Positions 31,716 to 40,890 are shown, numbered from the stretch's first letter. The stretch is DNA of 64,000 nt from Pseudomonadota bacterium (GCA_021793155.1 JAJYTF010000006.1:1-64000), one strand, 5' to 3'. Notes: generated from the letters alone by a model not told the origin. Numbers and translations: made by a program.

Positions 31716-33059
31716 ATGCGCGAAGGCAACCTCGAGGCGCCGACACGGCATCCCTACGACTGGACCAATCCCGAATTTTACGATGCCGGCAAGCTGGATG
31801 CGGAACTGCGTCGGGTCTTCGATATTTGTCACGGCTGTCGCCGCTGCTTCAATCTTTGCGATTCCTTTCCGCGCCTGTTCGATCTGGTGGACGAGGCCGG
31901 TGATTCCGAGGTGGCGGGCGTATCCAGTTCCGCCTTTAAGACGGTGGCCGACGCATGCACGCTTTGCGACATGTGCTTCATGACGAAGTGTCCCTATGTG
32001 CCGCCGCATCCGTTCGCCATCGATTTTCCCCATTTGATGGTGCGCTACCGCGCCCAGGAACTGAAACAGGGCAAGGTCGGCTTCGCCGATCGCCAGCTCA
32101 CCGAAACCGATCGCAACGGCCGCCTGGCGCGGCTGGTGGCGGGCCTTGCCAACTGGGCGACGCGGCGCGGCAATCGCTTGACCAGGCCGCTTCTGCAGGC
32201 GGTCGCAGGCATCCATCGGGATGCCGAACTGCCGACATATAGCGGCCAAACCTTCGAGCACCAGGCCGCCGAGGCGCCGCCGGCGGTCAACGCCGCAGCG
32301 CCGGCCCGTGGCCGCAAGGCGGTGCTGTTCGCTACCTGCTTCGTCAATTACAACACGCCGGAAATCGGCGTGGCCAGCCGCGCCGTACTGGCGGTCAACG
32401 GCGTCGAGACCGCGATCGCATATCCCGGCTGCTGCGGGATGCCCCAGTTGGAGCACGGCGACCTGGAGCGCCTGGCCGGAACGGCGCGGGCAACCGCTGC
32501 CGCCATGGCTCCCTGGATCGAGCAAAGGTACGACATCGTCGTTCCGGTGCCGTCCTGCGCCTTGATGATGAAATTCGAGTGGCCGCTGATCCTGCCGGGT
32601 GATCCCGCGGTGGAGCGCCTGGCGGCCGCAGTATTCGACGTCTCGGAGTATGTTGTCGACATCGCCGGCAAGGAAGGGCTGGCGCCCGGCCTGCGCCCGC
32701 TCGAAGGAGGGGTGACCGTCCACCTTGCCTGCCATTCCCGTGCCCAGAACATGGGGCCGAAGGCGGCTGAGATGCTGCGGCTACTGCCCGATACCAAGGT
32801 GAGCGTGGTGGAACGCTGTTCGGGCCATGGCGGTTCGTGGGGGGTCAAGACCGAGACCTTTCCCATCGCCATGAAGAACGGCCAGCCAACGGTGCGCCAG
32901 GTCGCGAAGAACGGGTCGCGGCATGTCTGCTCGGAATGTCCTCTGGCTGCGACTCATCTGGTCCAGGGGCTGGAAGGACTTGATGGCGGCAAAGCCGCCG
33001 GTCGGGTCCGTGCCGTTCACCCGATCCAGCTCATCGCCGAGGCCTATGCCCTGATCTGA
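31716..33059 (+). CDS. Heterodisulfide-reductase-related Fe-S protein (GlpC-like)
   Basis: A 447-residue protein with two 4Fe-4S ferredoxin-type motifs near the N-terminus (CHGCRRCFNLCDSFP and CTLCDMCFMTKCPYVPPHP). Two CCG/HdrB-type cysteine domains follow (YPGCCGMPQLEHGD and ERCSGHGGSWGVK). It resembles GlpC and the HdrD family, which pass electrons between a flavoprotein and membrane or protein partners. Lying between rubrerythrin and DUF3501, it is a plausible electron donor to the rubrerythrin; this is inference from context. GAGGAGG precedes the ATG at a good distance. Confidence 0.85.
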   Translation: MREGNLEAPTRHPYDWTNPEFYDAGKLDAELRRVFDICHGCRRCFNLCDSFPRLFDLVDEAGDSEVAGVSSSAFKTVADACTLCDMCFMTKCPYVPPHPFAIDFPHLMVRYRAQELKQGKVGFADRQLTETDRNGRLARLVAGLANWATRRGNRLTRPLLQAVAGIHRDAELPTYSGQTFEHQAAEAPPAVNAAAPARGRKAVLFATCFVNYNTPEIGVASRAVLAVNGVETAIAYPGCCGMPQLEHGDLERLAGTARATAAAMAPWIEQRYDIVVPVPSCALMMKFEWPLILPGDPAVERLAAAVFDVSEYVVDIAGKEGLAPGLRPLEGGVTVHLACHSRAQNMGPKAAEMLRLLPDTKVSVVERCSGHGGSWGVKTETFPIAMKNGQPTVRQVAKNGSRHVCSECPLAATHLVQGLEGLDGGKAAGRVRAVHPIQLIAEAYALI

Positions 33060-33073
33060 CCACAAGGAATCCC

Positions 33074-33664
33074 GTGATGAAACGTCAAATCAGCCGCGAC
33101 GATATCATGCCGCTCGAGCTTTACGCCAAGATCCGTGGCGAGCGGCGTAAGGCGCTGGTCGAACTGAAGCGGAACCGCCGCATCCATGTGGGGCCTCATG
33201 CGACCGTTCATTTCGAATGCTACGAGACCATGTGGCATCAGGTGCAGGAGATGCTCTACATCGAGAAGGGTGGCGACGAACAGCTTGCCGGCGAGTTGGA
33301 AGCCTACAACCCGCTGATTCCGCAAGGCAGCGAACTCGTCGCCACAGTGATGTTCGAGGTCGAGGAAGAAGTCCGGCGCCATCGACTCCTGGCCGGCTTG
33401 GGCGGGGTGGAGCGGACCATGGCGCTGACCTTCGAGGGAGAGCGGATACAGGGGGTCGCGGAATCGGACATCGATCGCACCACCGCCGAGGGCAAGGCGT
33501 CCAGCGTGCAATTCCTGCATTTTCCCTTCACAGCCGGGCAGATCGCCAAGTTCCGCGCGTCTGGCGCTACTGTTCTGTTCGTCATCGACCACCCCAACTA
33601 TCACCATATGGCCGCGCTGCCCGAGCCGGTTCGCGCGGCGTTGGCCACGGATTTCGCGAGATAA
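33074..33664 (+). CDS. DUF3501 family protein
   Basis: A soluble protein of 196 residues beginning KRQISRDDIMPLELYAKIRGERRKALVELKRNRR, with the core VGPHATVHFECYETMWHQVQEMLYIEKGG. DUF3501 genes are repeatedly found beside this type of Fe-S protein and rubrerythrin, and their function is unknown. There are no cysteines arranged for a cluster. The gene starts 14 bases after the Fe-S gene stop and ends the operon. A short hairpin and a truncated palindromic repeat follow. Confidence 0.82.
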   Translation: MMKRQISRDDIMPLELYAKIRGERRKALVELKRNRRIHVGPHATVHFECYETMWHQVQEMLYIEKGGDEQLAGELEAYNPLIPQGSELVATVMFEVEEEVRRHRLLAGLGGVERTMALTFEGERIQGVAESDIDRTTAEGKASSVQFLHFPFTAGQIAKFRASGATVLFVIDHPNYHHMAALPEPVRAALATDFAR

Positions 33665-33696
33665 AGGGCGCAGGTCCGCCCAATGCGCCCGACGGT

Positions 33697-33739
33697 GAAC
33701 CGTAAGGTTCCGTCATCCCCGCGAAAGCGTGGATGACCG
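33697..33739. repeat. Hairpin plus truncated palindromic repeat between convergent genes
   Basis: GAACC-GTAA-GGTTC (33697-33710) is followed by CGTCATCCCCGCGAAAGCG (33711-33729) and then GGATGAC (33731-33737). The last two form GTCATCC/GGATGAC. It looks like a deletion derivative of the CGTCATCCCCGC repeat seen intact at 56277-56344. It lies between DUF3501 and lactate permease and could end both transcripts. Confidence 0.55.
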
Positions 33740-33756
33740 GGCAGGCGGGATGCGGT

Positions 33757-35394
33757 CTATCCACCTCCCAGCACCAGGACTCCCGGGGCGAAGACATAGA
33801 AGGCGGCGCCGATCGCCACCAGATAGGCGAGGAGAAGCAGGGTCCAGCCGAAATTGTGGCGGATCACTTCGCCTTCGTTGCGCACGAAGCGGCTGGTGGA
33901 GACCCCGACGCTGGCTGTCTGCGGGGCCACTGGTTTGCCGATTTCGGCTCCCACCGAGTTCAGCGACGGCAGAAGCAGGGCCGGCAGGCCGAGGATCTTT
34001 CCCACGGCCAGCTGGAACGCCCCGAACATGGCATTGGTCGAGGTATTGGATCCCGACAGGGCGACGCCGATGAAGCCCAGGATCGGCGCCACCACCACAT
34101 AGAACGCCCCGATCTTCGAGAAGCCATAGGCCAGCGAGGCGGCCATTCCCGAGAAGTTGAAGACATAGGCAAGCCCGAAGATGAACACCCCTACCAGGCA
34201 GGCACCCCACATCTGGTGAAACGTCCGTTGGGCGATCGTCTTCAGCTGGTGGCGGTTGATCCGCAACAGAACTGCGACGACGACCCATGAGGCGGCGATG
34301 GCAGACCCGCCAATTCCCGGGGCCCAGGCGAAGGTCGCCGCCACGTGCCCCCCCTGGACCAGCGACGATCCCGCCTCGACGCTAAGCTTGAACGGCACGT
34401 AACGGGGCCAGGCCGACCATGGGCCGGTCCACAGGACGACGATCACGATGAGCACGATGAAGGGAAGCCATGCCTCGAAGATTTCCATGCGGCCGAGGCC
34501 ATGCCGACCGCCCGCCAGACTGGCCTGTTGCTCTTCGGAGATCGGTGCGCCGCCATAACCTCGCACCGTGGCGGGGTGCCAGGCCTTGAGCAGCAGCAAC
34601 AGGCAAGCGAAACAGACCATGGCTCCGGCGACGTCGGGCAAATAGGGCCCAAGATAGACGGCGACCGGCAGCTGGCCGGCGATATAGGCCAGCGAACCGA
34701 CAACGGCGAGCGGCCAGGCCTCCCACATGCCTCGCCAGCCGCTCACCAGATAGAGCAGCACCCAGGGCGGCAAGAGGGCCAGGACGGCAACGATATGGCC
34801 CACCGAGCCTGATAGCGACTGCAGCGGCAGCCCGGTTACTGCCGCCAGGGCAATGATGGGCGCACCCAGAGCCCCGTATGAAACCGGCGCATTGTTGGCA
34901 ATCGCCGCCACCCGGATGGCGTTGATGTCCGGTATACCCAGGCTGACCAGAATTGGGGCGACGAAGGCCCAGGGATAGCCGAAGCCGACCAGCCCTTCAA
35001 GAAGGGCCCCGAAGGCCCAGGCGAACAGCATGGTCTGCACCCGGACGTCGGCGGTCCCCTGGGCGATCAGCCAGCGTCGGAACTTCTCGAAGACGCCGGT
35101 CACCTGCAAGGTGTTGAACAGGATCACTCCCCAGACGGTGATCCAATCCACCGCCCAGATGCCCGTCAACGAGCCGAAAGCGTAGGCCTTGAGCCCGTCG
35201 ATGGGCGGCATCCGCCACACGGTGACGGCTAGGCCATAGGTGACCAGCGAGCCGATGAGGACGGCCAGCCAGGCCGACAACCGGAACACCGCCAGCAAGA
35301 CCAGCAGCAAAGCCACCGGAACCAGCGCCAGCAGCCATGTGAGGAAAAGCACACCAGTCGGGTCGATGCTTTGCGTGAACATGATTGCCGCCAT
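33757..35394 (-). CDS. lctP: L-lactate/glycolate permease (LctP family)
   Basis: A membrane transporter of about 545 residues with at least twelve hydrophobic segments. It belongs to the lactate permease family of proton symporters. Family regions include WGVILFNTLQVTGVF, GALLEGLVGFGYPWAFVAPIL, NAPVSYGALGAPIIALAAVTG and the C-terminal ALSGSNTSTNAMFGAFQ. Lactate and glycolate cannot be separated by sequence. ATG 35394 or 35382 are both possible; the frame runs 51 codons further. The GlcD-like dehydrogenase at 51 kb could use its substrate, but the genes are not linked. Confidence 0.9.
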   Translation of the reverse strand: MAAIMFTQSIDPTGVLFLTWLLALVPVALLLVLLAVFRLSAWLAVLIGSLVTYGLAVTVWRMPPIDGLKAYAFGSLTGIWAVDWITVWGVILFNTLQVTGVFEKFRRWLIAQGTADVRVQTMLFAWAFGALLEGLVGFGYPWAFVAPILVSLGIPDINAIRVAAIANNAPVSYGALGAPIIALAAVTGLPLQSLSGSVGHIVAVLALLPPWVLLYLVSGWRGMWEAWPLAVVGSLAYIAGQLPVAVYLGPYLPDVAGAMVCFACLLLLLKAWHPATVRGYGGAPISEEQQASLAGGRHGLGRMEIFEAWLPFIVLIVIVVLWTGPWSAWPRYVPFKLSVEAGSSLVQGGHVAATFAWAPGIGGSAIAASWVVVAVLLRINRHQLKTIAQRTFHQMWGACLVGVFIFGLAYVFNFSGMAASLAYGFSKIGAFYVVVAPILGFIGVALSGSNTSTNAMFGAFQLAVGKILGLPALLLPSLNSVGAEIGKPVAPQTASVGVSTSRFVRNEGEVIRHNFGWTLLLLAYLVAIGAAFYVFAPGVLVLGGG

Positions 35395-35670
35395 TGGAGC
35401 ATTGTTCTCGTCCAAAGAAGTGGGTGTTGCGGATTGCCGGAACCACCCGGGGGGACGAGGGCCTGCCCGGGGGATGTCCCGGCACGCCGCCAGACGACGA
35501 CAGATGTGGAAGGGCTGACGACGCGACGACTCCGCGCTTTCGGCCAAACAGGCAAATGGCTCGCTGCTTTTCCGCTGCGAAGCGCTTGAGGAAGCCCAGG
35601 AGGATTACGCCTGAGTCCCCGGCTGTTCATGCGGTCGAGGCGCGCCTCGCGATATGCGCCTTGCCAGTTC

Positions 35671-36456
35671 TCAGCCCTGGGGCCGCGGGCGCAGAAAGCG
35701 GCCGGCGGCGGCGATGGCGACGCCGACCACGGTGATTACCACGGTGGCCAGGGCATTGATCTCGGGGCTGACGCCGAGGCGCACCTTCGAGAAAATGACG
35801 ATGGGCAGCGTGGTCGCCCCCGGGCCCGTGACGAAGGCCGAGATCACCACGTCGTCGATCGACAGGGTGAAGGCCAGCAGCCAGCCGGCGGCCAAGGCGG
35901 GGGCGATCAGGGGTAGGGTAATGACGAAGAACACCTTGAGTGGGCGTGCGCCCAGGTCCAGGGCCGCCTCTTCAAGGGAGATGTCCATCTGCACCAGGCG
36001 TGACTGCACCACCACCGTGACGAAACTGAGGCAGAAGGTGATGTGGGCGATGACGATGGTGGTCATCGACCGGCCCGACGGCCAGCCGACCGCCTGCTCC
36101 ATGGCAATGAACAACAGCAGCATGGCCAGGCCGGTGATGACTTCCGGCATTACCAGTGGTGCGGCAATCATGCCGGAGAACAGCGTGCGGCCGGGGAACC
36201 GCCGGAAGCGGACCAGGACCACGGCTGCCAAGGTGCCGAGCACCGTGGCGGCCGTGGCGGTGATCACGGCGACCTTCAGGGACAGCCACGCCGCATCGAG
36301 GACTTTGTCGTCGTGCAAAAGCACGGCGTACCATTTCGTCGACAACCCGCCCCAAACCGTAACCAGCCGGGATGCGTTGAAGGAATAGATCACCAGCAGC
36401 ACGATCGGCAGGTAAAGGAAGGCGAAGCCGAGGGCGAGCAGAAGAAGCAGGATCAC
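35671..36456 (-). CDS. potI: Polyamine ABC transporter permease
   Basis: The second inner-membrane permease of a spermidine/putrescine importer. It has 261 residues and about six transmembrane helices. The EAA loop faces the ATPase (SLEEAALDLGARPLKVFFVITLPLIAPALAAG). It follows potH with a four-base overlap and is the last gene of the potFGHI operon on the minus strand. Assignment as PotI rather than PotC rests on operon order and similarity. Confidence 0.88.
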   Translation of the reverse strand: MILLLLLALGFAFLYLPIVLLVIYSFNASRLVTVWGGLSTKWYAVLLHDDKVLDAAWLSLKVAVITATAATVLGTLAAVVLVRFRRFPGRTLFSGMIAAPLVMPEVITGLAMLLLFIAMEQAVGWPSGRSMTTIVIAHITFCLSFVTVVVQSRLVQMDISLEEAALDLGARPLKVFFVITLPLIAPALAAGWLLAFTLSIDDVVISAFVTGPGATTLPIVIFSKVRLGVSPEINALATVVITVVGVAIAAAGRFLRPRPQG

Positions 36457-37454
36457 TCGGTGGCCCTCTTCTGGAAATGCTGGAAGATCATGATGGGGGC
36501 GACCAGGGCGACCAGCATGGCGACCGCAATGGCCGAGGCCACCGGCCAGTCACGGTTGTCGAAGAATTCCGACCACAGGATCTTGGCGATCATCAACGTG
36601 TCGGGGCCGCCCAGCAGGTCCGGGATGACGAACTCGCCGACCGCCGGGATGAACACCAGCATGGAGCCGGCGACCATGCCCGGTACCGACAGCGGCAGCG
36701 TCACCGAAAGAAAGGCGCGGAATGGCCGGCAGCCGAGGTCCCAGGCTGCCTCGAGCAGCGAGCGGTCCATCTTCTCCAGGGTGGCGTACAGCGGCAGCAC
36801 CATGAAGGGCAGGTACGAATAGACGATGCCGATATACACGGCAAGGTCGGTCTCCAGGATCTGCAACGGCTCGTGAATCACGCCGGTCCATAGCAGGAAG
36901 GCGTTGAGCAGGCCTTCCGTCTTCAGGATGCCCATCCAGGCATAAACGCGGATCAGGAAGCTGGTCCAGAACGGCAGCACCACCAGCATCAGCAGGGCAT
37001 TGCGATGCCGGTCCGAGGAGCGCGCGATGCCATAGGCCATGGGATAGCCGATGAGCAGGCAGAGCAGGGTGGAGACCGCGGCGATCTTCAGCGAGTTGAG
37101 ATAGGCCAGGACGTAAAGGTCGTCGGTGAGCAGCGTTCGGTAGTTGCCGAGATTCAGCCTGACTTCGAGAACGCCGGCCTGGGCCCAGTCGAGCAGCGGC
37201 TTGTACGGAGGAATGCCGATCTGGGTTTCCGCGAGGCTGATCTTCAGCACGATGAGGAAGGGCAGGGCGAAGAACAAGCCGAGCCACAGATAGGGCGGCA
37301 GCCCCACCAGGAAGCGCCCACCGGGAATTCGTCTGAACAGGGTGCCGCTCGGTCCCTTGCCGCCATCCCCGCGCAAGCCGGGGCCCATATCGCCGCTTGG
37401 AGCCGCACCTGCGTGGGGATGACGGGCGTCATCCCGGAGCCCGGCCGCGGTCAT
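36453..37454 (-). CDS. potH: Polyamine ABC transporter permease with repeat-encoded N-terminus
   Basis: The first permease of the importer, about 333 residues. The conserved part begins near residue 50 (FLVGLPPYLWLGLFFALPFLIVLKISLAE) and includes the EAA loop LLEAAWDLGCRPFRAFLSVTLPLSVPG. The first 45 or so residues are hydrophilic and non-conserved-looking. Codons in this part overlap a CGTCATCCCC...GGGGATGGCGG palindromic element (37363-37428), so the repeat appears to be translated. The ATG overlaps the potG stop (ATGA), supporting this start. ATG 37388 inside the repeat is the alternative. Confidence 0.85.
   Translation of the reverse strand: MTAAGLRDDARHPHAGAAPSGDMGPGLRGDGGKGPSGTLFRRIPGGRFLVGLPPYLWLGLFFALPFLIVLKISLAETQIGIPPYKPLLDWAQAGVLEVRLNLGNYRTLLTDDLYVLAYLNSLKIAAVSTLLCLLIGYPMAYGIARSSDRHRNALLMLVVLPFWTSFLIRVYAWMGILKTEGLLNAFLLWTGVIHEPLQILETDLAVYIGIVYSYLPFMVLPLYATLEKMDRSLLEAAWDLGCRPFRAFLSVTLPLSVPGMVAGSMLVFIPAVGEFVIPDLLGGPDTLMIAKILWSEFFDNRDWPVASAIAVAMLVALVAPIMIFQHFQKRATE
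37363..37428. repeat. Palindromic repeat inside the potH 5' coding region
   Basis: Read on the minus strand, the element runs CGTCATCCCCACGCAGGTGC ... GCTTGCGCGGGGATGGCGG. Its ends are inverted and match the CGTCATCCCCGC family present at 33711 and 56277. The reading frame of potH continues through it without a stop. Confidence 0.7.
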
Positions 37455-38542
37455 TGGACCAGAACCACCGCGTTGGCCGGGTGCCACGCCACATAGACCT
37501 CGTCGCCCGAGGATGGCCCGCCGCCGTCCACATGCTTGAGATTGGCCTGGGTTGCCTGCACGCTGAGCCCCGACGCCAATTCGATATGGTAGGCCGAAAG
37601 CCCGCCCAGATAGGCCATGTCTCCGATCCGCCCGCGCAGCCAATTCATCTGGGCGCCGGGCTCGTCGCGGGACAGCAGCAGTTTCTCGGGGCGTACCATG
37701 ACCTTGACGGCAGCGCCCACCGGCAGCGGTGGCGCATGGGTGACCGCCACGTCCCGGCCCAGATCGGGGCACGCCACCATGACCTGCGAGTCGTGGTGCC
37801 GGCTTATGCTTCCCTCGAACATGTTCGCCGCCCCGATGAAGTCGGCGACGAAGATCGAGGCAGGGTATTCGTAGATCTCGACCGGGGCGCCGATCTGTTC
37901 GATGGAGCCCGCCTTCATCACGGCGATGCGGCTCGACATGGTCATGGCCTCTTCCTGGTCGTGGGTGACCATGATGAAGGTGATGCCGACACGATGCTGT
38001 ATCTTCACCAGCTCCAGGCGGGTCTGCTCCCGCAGTTTCTTGTCCAGCGCCGCCAGCGGCTCGTCAAGCAGCAGAACCTTGGGCTCCTTGGCCAGGCTGC
38101 GGGCCAGGGCAACCCGCTGACGTTGGCCGCCCGACAACTGGGCCGGCTTGCGGCGGCCGAACGGTGCCATCTGCACCAGGTCCAGCATTTCCTGGACCTT
38201 GTCGCGGATCCGGTCCTTGGGCCAGCCTTCCTGCCTCAGGCCGAAGGCGACGTTCTGTTCCACGGTCATATGGGGGAACAGGGCGTAGGATTGGAACATC
38301 ATGTTGACCGGGCGCAAATAGGGCGGAACGCCGGTCATGTCGGTTCCGTCGATGACGATCCGGCCTTCGCTCGGCTGTTCGAGGCCGGCCAGCATCCTGA
38401 GCAACGTGGTCTTGCCGCAGCCCGAGGCGCCCAGCAGCGAGAAGAATTCGCCGCGATGGATGGACAGGCTCAGTCGATTGACCGCGGCGAAGCTGCCGAA
38501 GCTTTTCGAAACCGCGTCGATGCTGATGATCGTCTCAGCCAT
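37451..38542 (-). CDS. potG: Polyamine ABC transporter ATP-binding protein
   Basis: The ATPase subunit, about 363 residues, with Walker A LLGASGCGKTTLLRML, Q-loop MMFQSYALFPHMTV, signature AQLSGGQRQRVALARSLA, Walker B VLLLDEPLAALDKKL and the switch histidine in FIMVTHDQEEAMTMS. A TOBE domain forms the last 80 residues. The first in-frame start is a TTG (38560) overlapping the potF stop as TTGA; ATG 38542 is 14 bases beyond the stop and preferred weakly. Its stop overlaps potH. It powers the PotFGHI importer. Confidence 0.93.
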   Translation of the reverse strand: MAETIISIDAVSKSFGSFAAVNRLSLSIHRGEFFSLLGASGCGKTTLLRMLAGLEQPSEGRIVIDGTDMTGVPPYLRPVNMMFQSYALFPHMTVEQNVAFGLRQEGWPKDRIRDKVQEMLDLVQMAPFGRRKPAQLSGGQRQRVALARSLAKEPKVLLLDEPLAALDKKLREQTRLELVKIQHRVGITFIMVTHDQEEAMTMSSRIAVMKAGSIEQIGAPVEIYEYPASIFVADFIGAANMFEGSISRHHDSQVMVACPDLGRDVAVTHAPPLPVGAAVKVMVRPEKLLLSRDEPGAQMNWLRGRIGDMAYLGGLSAYHIELASGLSVQATQANLKHVDGGGPSSGDEVYVAWHPANAVVLVQ

Positions 38543-38556
38543 TCCCCTGATCCAGC

Positions 38557-39663
38557 TCAATGCCCTGTCTTGACCTTGATCCAGGCCCGTGTCCGCGCCC
38601 GCTCGTAGTCGGGCGAGGCGGGGGGAACCAGGAATTCCTTGGCGCGCACGTCATCGGGCGGATAGATCACCGGATCGGCCAGGATCTCCGGCTTGAGCAG
38701 TGGCCGGGCGGCAAGCACCGCATTGGCGTAGCCGACCGTGTTGGTGATCGCCGCGACGATCTCGGGCCGGATAATGAAATTGATGAATGTCTGCGCGTTT
38801 TCAGGGTGAGGCGCGTCGATCGGGATGACCATCGAATCGATCCCCAGGACGGCGCCTTCGTTAGGAATGATGATGCCGATATGGACCTCTTTTCCGGCTT
38901 CCCTGGCCCGGTTGCGCGCCTGCACCAGATCACCCACGAAGCCATGGGCGAGGCAGATGTCGCCATTGGCCAGGTCGTTGATGTATTTCGACGAATGGAT
39001 GTATTTGAGATAGGGGCGGGCCTTCGTCGCCACTTCGGCGGCGGCGTTCAGGTCGTCCATGCTTTGGCTGGTCGGGTTCTTGCCCAGATAGGCCAGGGCG
39101 GCAGGGAAGACTTCGGTCGGCGTATCGAGGAAGGTGACGCCGCACCCCTTCAGCTTCGACAGAATGGCCGGATCGAACAACAGCGACCAGGAGTCCAGCT
39201 TGGTTCCCGGCGGCAGCAACGCCTTGACCTTGTCGATGTTGAAGCCGATGCCGGTGGCGCTGATCATGTAGGGCACGGCATGGGCATTGCCGGGGTCGGC
39301 GGTGGCAAGGATTTTCATCACCGCCGGGTCGAGCCCCGACCAGTTGGGAATTCGGGCGCGGTCCAGCGGTCGGTAAAGACCGGCCTTCAGCTGCTGCGCG
39401 AGGAAAGGCGATGCCGACGGGAACACCACGTCATAGCCCGAGTCGCCGGCTTGCACTTTGGCCGCCAGCACTTCGTTGGAATCGTAGACGTCGTAATTGA
39501 CCTTGATGCCGGTTTCAGCGGTGAACTTCTCCAAGGTGTCGGGAGCGATATAGTCCGACCAGTTGTAGACGTTCACGACCTTTTCCTCGGCCGAGACCGC
39601 CGGTGCGGCGAGCAGGGCCGACAAGCCGAGCGCCACCAAGGAAATCGCTATCTTGAAACGCAT
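38557..39663 (-). CDS. potF: Periplasmic polyamine-binding protein
   Basis: The substrate-binding subunit, about 368 residues. It has a signal peptide (RFKIAISLVALGLSALLAAPAVSA) and a mature start EEKVVNVYNWSDYIAPDTL that is characteristic of PotD/PotF. Further conserved parts are YDVVFPSASPFLAQQL and the pocket region around IHSSKYINDLANGDICLAHGF. Putrescine is the favoured ligand by gene order (potFGHI), but spermidine or others are possible. ATG 39663 gives the signal peptide; the open frame extends 36 codons further without support. Confidence 0.92.
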   Translation of the reverse strand: MRFKIAISLVALGLSALLAAPAVSAEEKVVNVYNWSDYIAPDTLEKFTAETGIKVNYDVYDSNEVLAAKVQAGDSGYDVVFPSASPFLAQQLKAGLYRPLDRARIPNWSGLDPAVMKILATADPGNAHAVPYMISATGIGFNIDKVKALLPPGTKLDSWSLLFDPAILSKLKGCGVTFLDTPTEVFPAALAYLGKNPTSQSMDDLNAAAEVATKARPYLKYIHSSKYINDLANGDICLAHGFVGDLVQARNRAREAGKEVHIGIIIPNEGAVLGIDSMVIPIDAPHPENAQTFINFIIRPEIVAAITNTVGYANAVLAARPLLKPEILADPVIYPPDDVRAKEFLVPPASPDYERARTRAWIKVKTGH

Positions 39664-39772
39664 CGCGGTCGCCACCTTCCTGATCCTGCCCCACTTTCCT
39701 TTTAGCGGGCGCTTGCGGGAAGTCAACCACGCAAGGTTAAGGCATCGCCTGCATGCGATTACCCTGGTCAAT

Positions 39773-40528
39773 TCAGCGCTTGGCCGGCAGGCGGCGCAGC
39801 GCGAGGTCGGTCCAGGCCGGTGGCAGGGCGGCCAGCAACTGGACAGCCAGGGCCATCGGCCAGGGATAGGCGATACGGCCGCGGTTGGCGTCGATTCCCC
39901 TTTTCATTCGTTGCGCGGCCGCCTCGGCGGTCATCAGAAAGGGCATGGGAAAGTCGTTGCGGCCGGTCATGCGGGTGCTGACGAATCCCGGACAGACGAC
40001 CGTGACGCCGATACCGTCGCCTGCCAGCCAGCCGCGCAGGCCTTCGCCCCAGACTCGCACCGCCGCCTTGCTCGCGCAATAGGCGGGCGCCGAGGGAAAA
40101 CCCCGGAAGCCGGCGAGCGAAGCCATCAGGGCGATCTGGCCGCGGCGGCGCCTCCGCATCGGCTCGATCACCGGCAGAACGGTGTTCAGCACGCCGTCCA
40201 GATTGACCGAGAAGATGGCGCGCGCCTGTTCGGCGCTTTCGCCGGCCTGTGATCCGGTGCCGGCGGAGATGCCGGCATTGGCGATGACCAGGTCGAGCGG
40301 GCAGGTGTCCAGGCAATCGGCAATCCAGCGCTGCATGGCCGGGCGATCGGCCACGTCGACCATCCGCCCGACGGCTTCGGCACCTTCGGCCCGGCAGGCT
40401 TCGGCGACGGCCGACAGGCGGCCTTCATCGCGACCGGACAGGAACAGCCGGACCCCGGGTGCGGCATAGGCGAGGGCCAAGGCTTCGCCGAGGCCGCTGG
40501 AGGCGCCGGTGATAAGGACTGCCGTCAT
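39773..40528 (-). CDS. Short-chain dehydrogenase/reductase
   Basis: A classical SDR of about 251 residues with AVLITGASSGLGEALALAYA (cofactor binding), VIANAGISAGTGS (NAG motif), the catalytic serine in IALMASLAGFRG, and YCASKAAVRVWGEGLR (YxxxK). An Arg after the second strand (FLSGRDEGRL) suggests NADPH preference. Substrate unknown. The start ATG overlaps the stop of the upstream hepT-like gene as ATGA, so it is translationally coupled to a toxin-antitoxin pair. Confidence 0.87.
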   Translation of the reverse strand: MTAVLITGASSGLGEALALAYAAPGVRLFLSGRDEGRLSAVAEACRAEGAEAVGRMVDVADRPAMQRWIADCLDTCPLDLVIANAGISAGTGSQAGESAEQARAIFSVNLDGVLNTVLPVIEPMRRRRRGQIALMASLAGFRGFPSAPAYCASKAAVRVWGEGLRGWLAGDGIGVTVVCPGFVSTRMTGRNDFPMPFLMTAEAAAQRMKRGIDANRGRIAYPWPMALAVQLLAALPPAWTDLALRRLPAKR

Positions 40529-40875
40529 GCCGACGCGATTTCGTTGAGGATGGCGCGCAACGGGCGGCGCAGCGGCGGCAGGTCGTTGACCGCCGTCGCC
40601 CAGATGATGCCGGCGTCCACCGAGTGATATTCGTGGACCAGGATATGGCGCATTTCCGCCATATGGCTCCAAGGGATTTCGGGATGCCGCTGCGTCACTT
40701 CGGTCGGAACCCGGCGCGCCGCCTCGCCGATGATTTCGAGATTGCGCACGACCGCGTCGATCGACCTTTCGTCGGCGCAGAAGCTCTTTTCGTTCCATTC
40801 GTCAGTGTAGCGGTCGATCCGCTCGATGGCTTCGAGGATGTCCTCGATGCGCACACGCCAATCCTTAAAGGACAA
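40525..40875 (-). CDS. hepT: HepT-like (DUF86) toxin, predicted RNase
   Basis: A 116-residue protein of the HEPN/DUF86 family. It has the conserved RNLEIIGEAARRVP segment and the active-site motif Rx4HxY (RHILVHEY), where the tyrosine is the known AMPylation target in HepT/MntA systems. It starts at TTG with GGAGG eight bases ahead. The nucleotidyltransferase antitoxin gene ends 15 bases upstream on the same strand, giving the standard mntA-hepT order. Its stop overlaps the SDR start. Confidence 0.85.
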   Translation of the reverse strand: MSFKDWRVRIEDILEAIERIDRYTDEWNEKSFCADERSIDAVVRNLEIIGEAARRVPTEVTQRHPEIPWSHMAEMRHILVHEYHSVDAGIIWATAVNDLPPLRRPLRAILNEIASA

Positions 40876-40890
40876 GCTTGATTCCTCCCC

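Noticed and set aside
37455-37772. A longer potH start 106 codons upstream
   Set aside because: It would lie entirely inside potG. The ATGA overlap at 37451-37454 explains the start.
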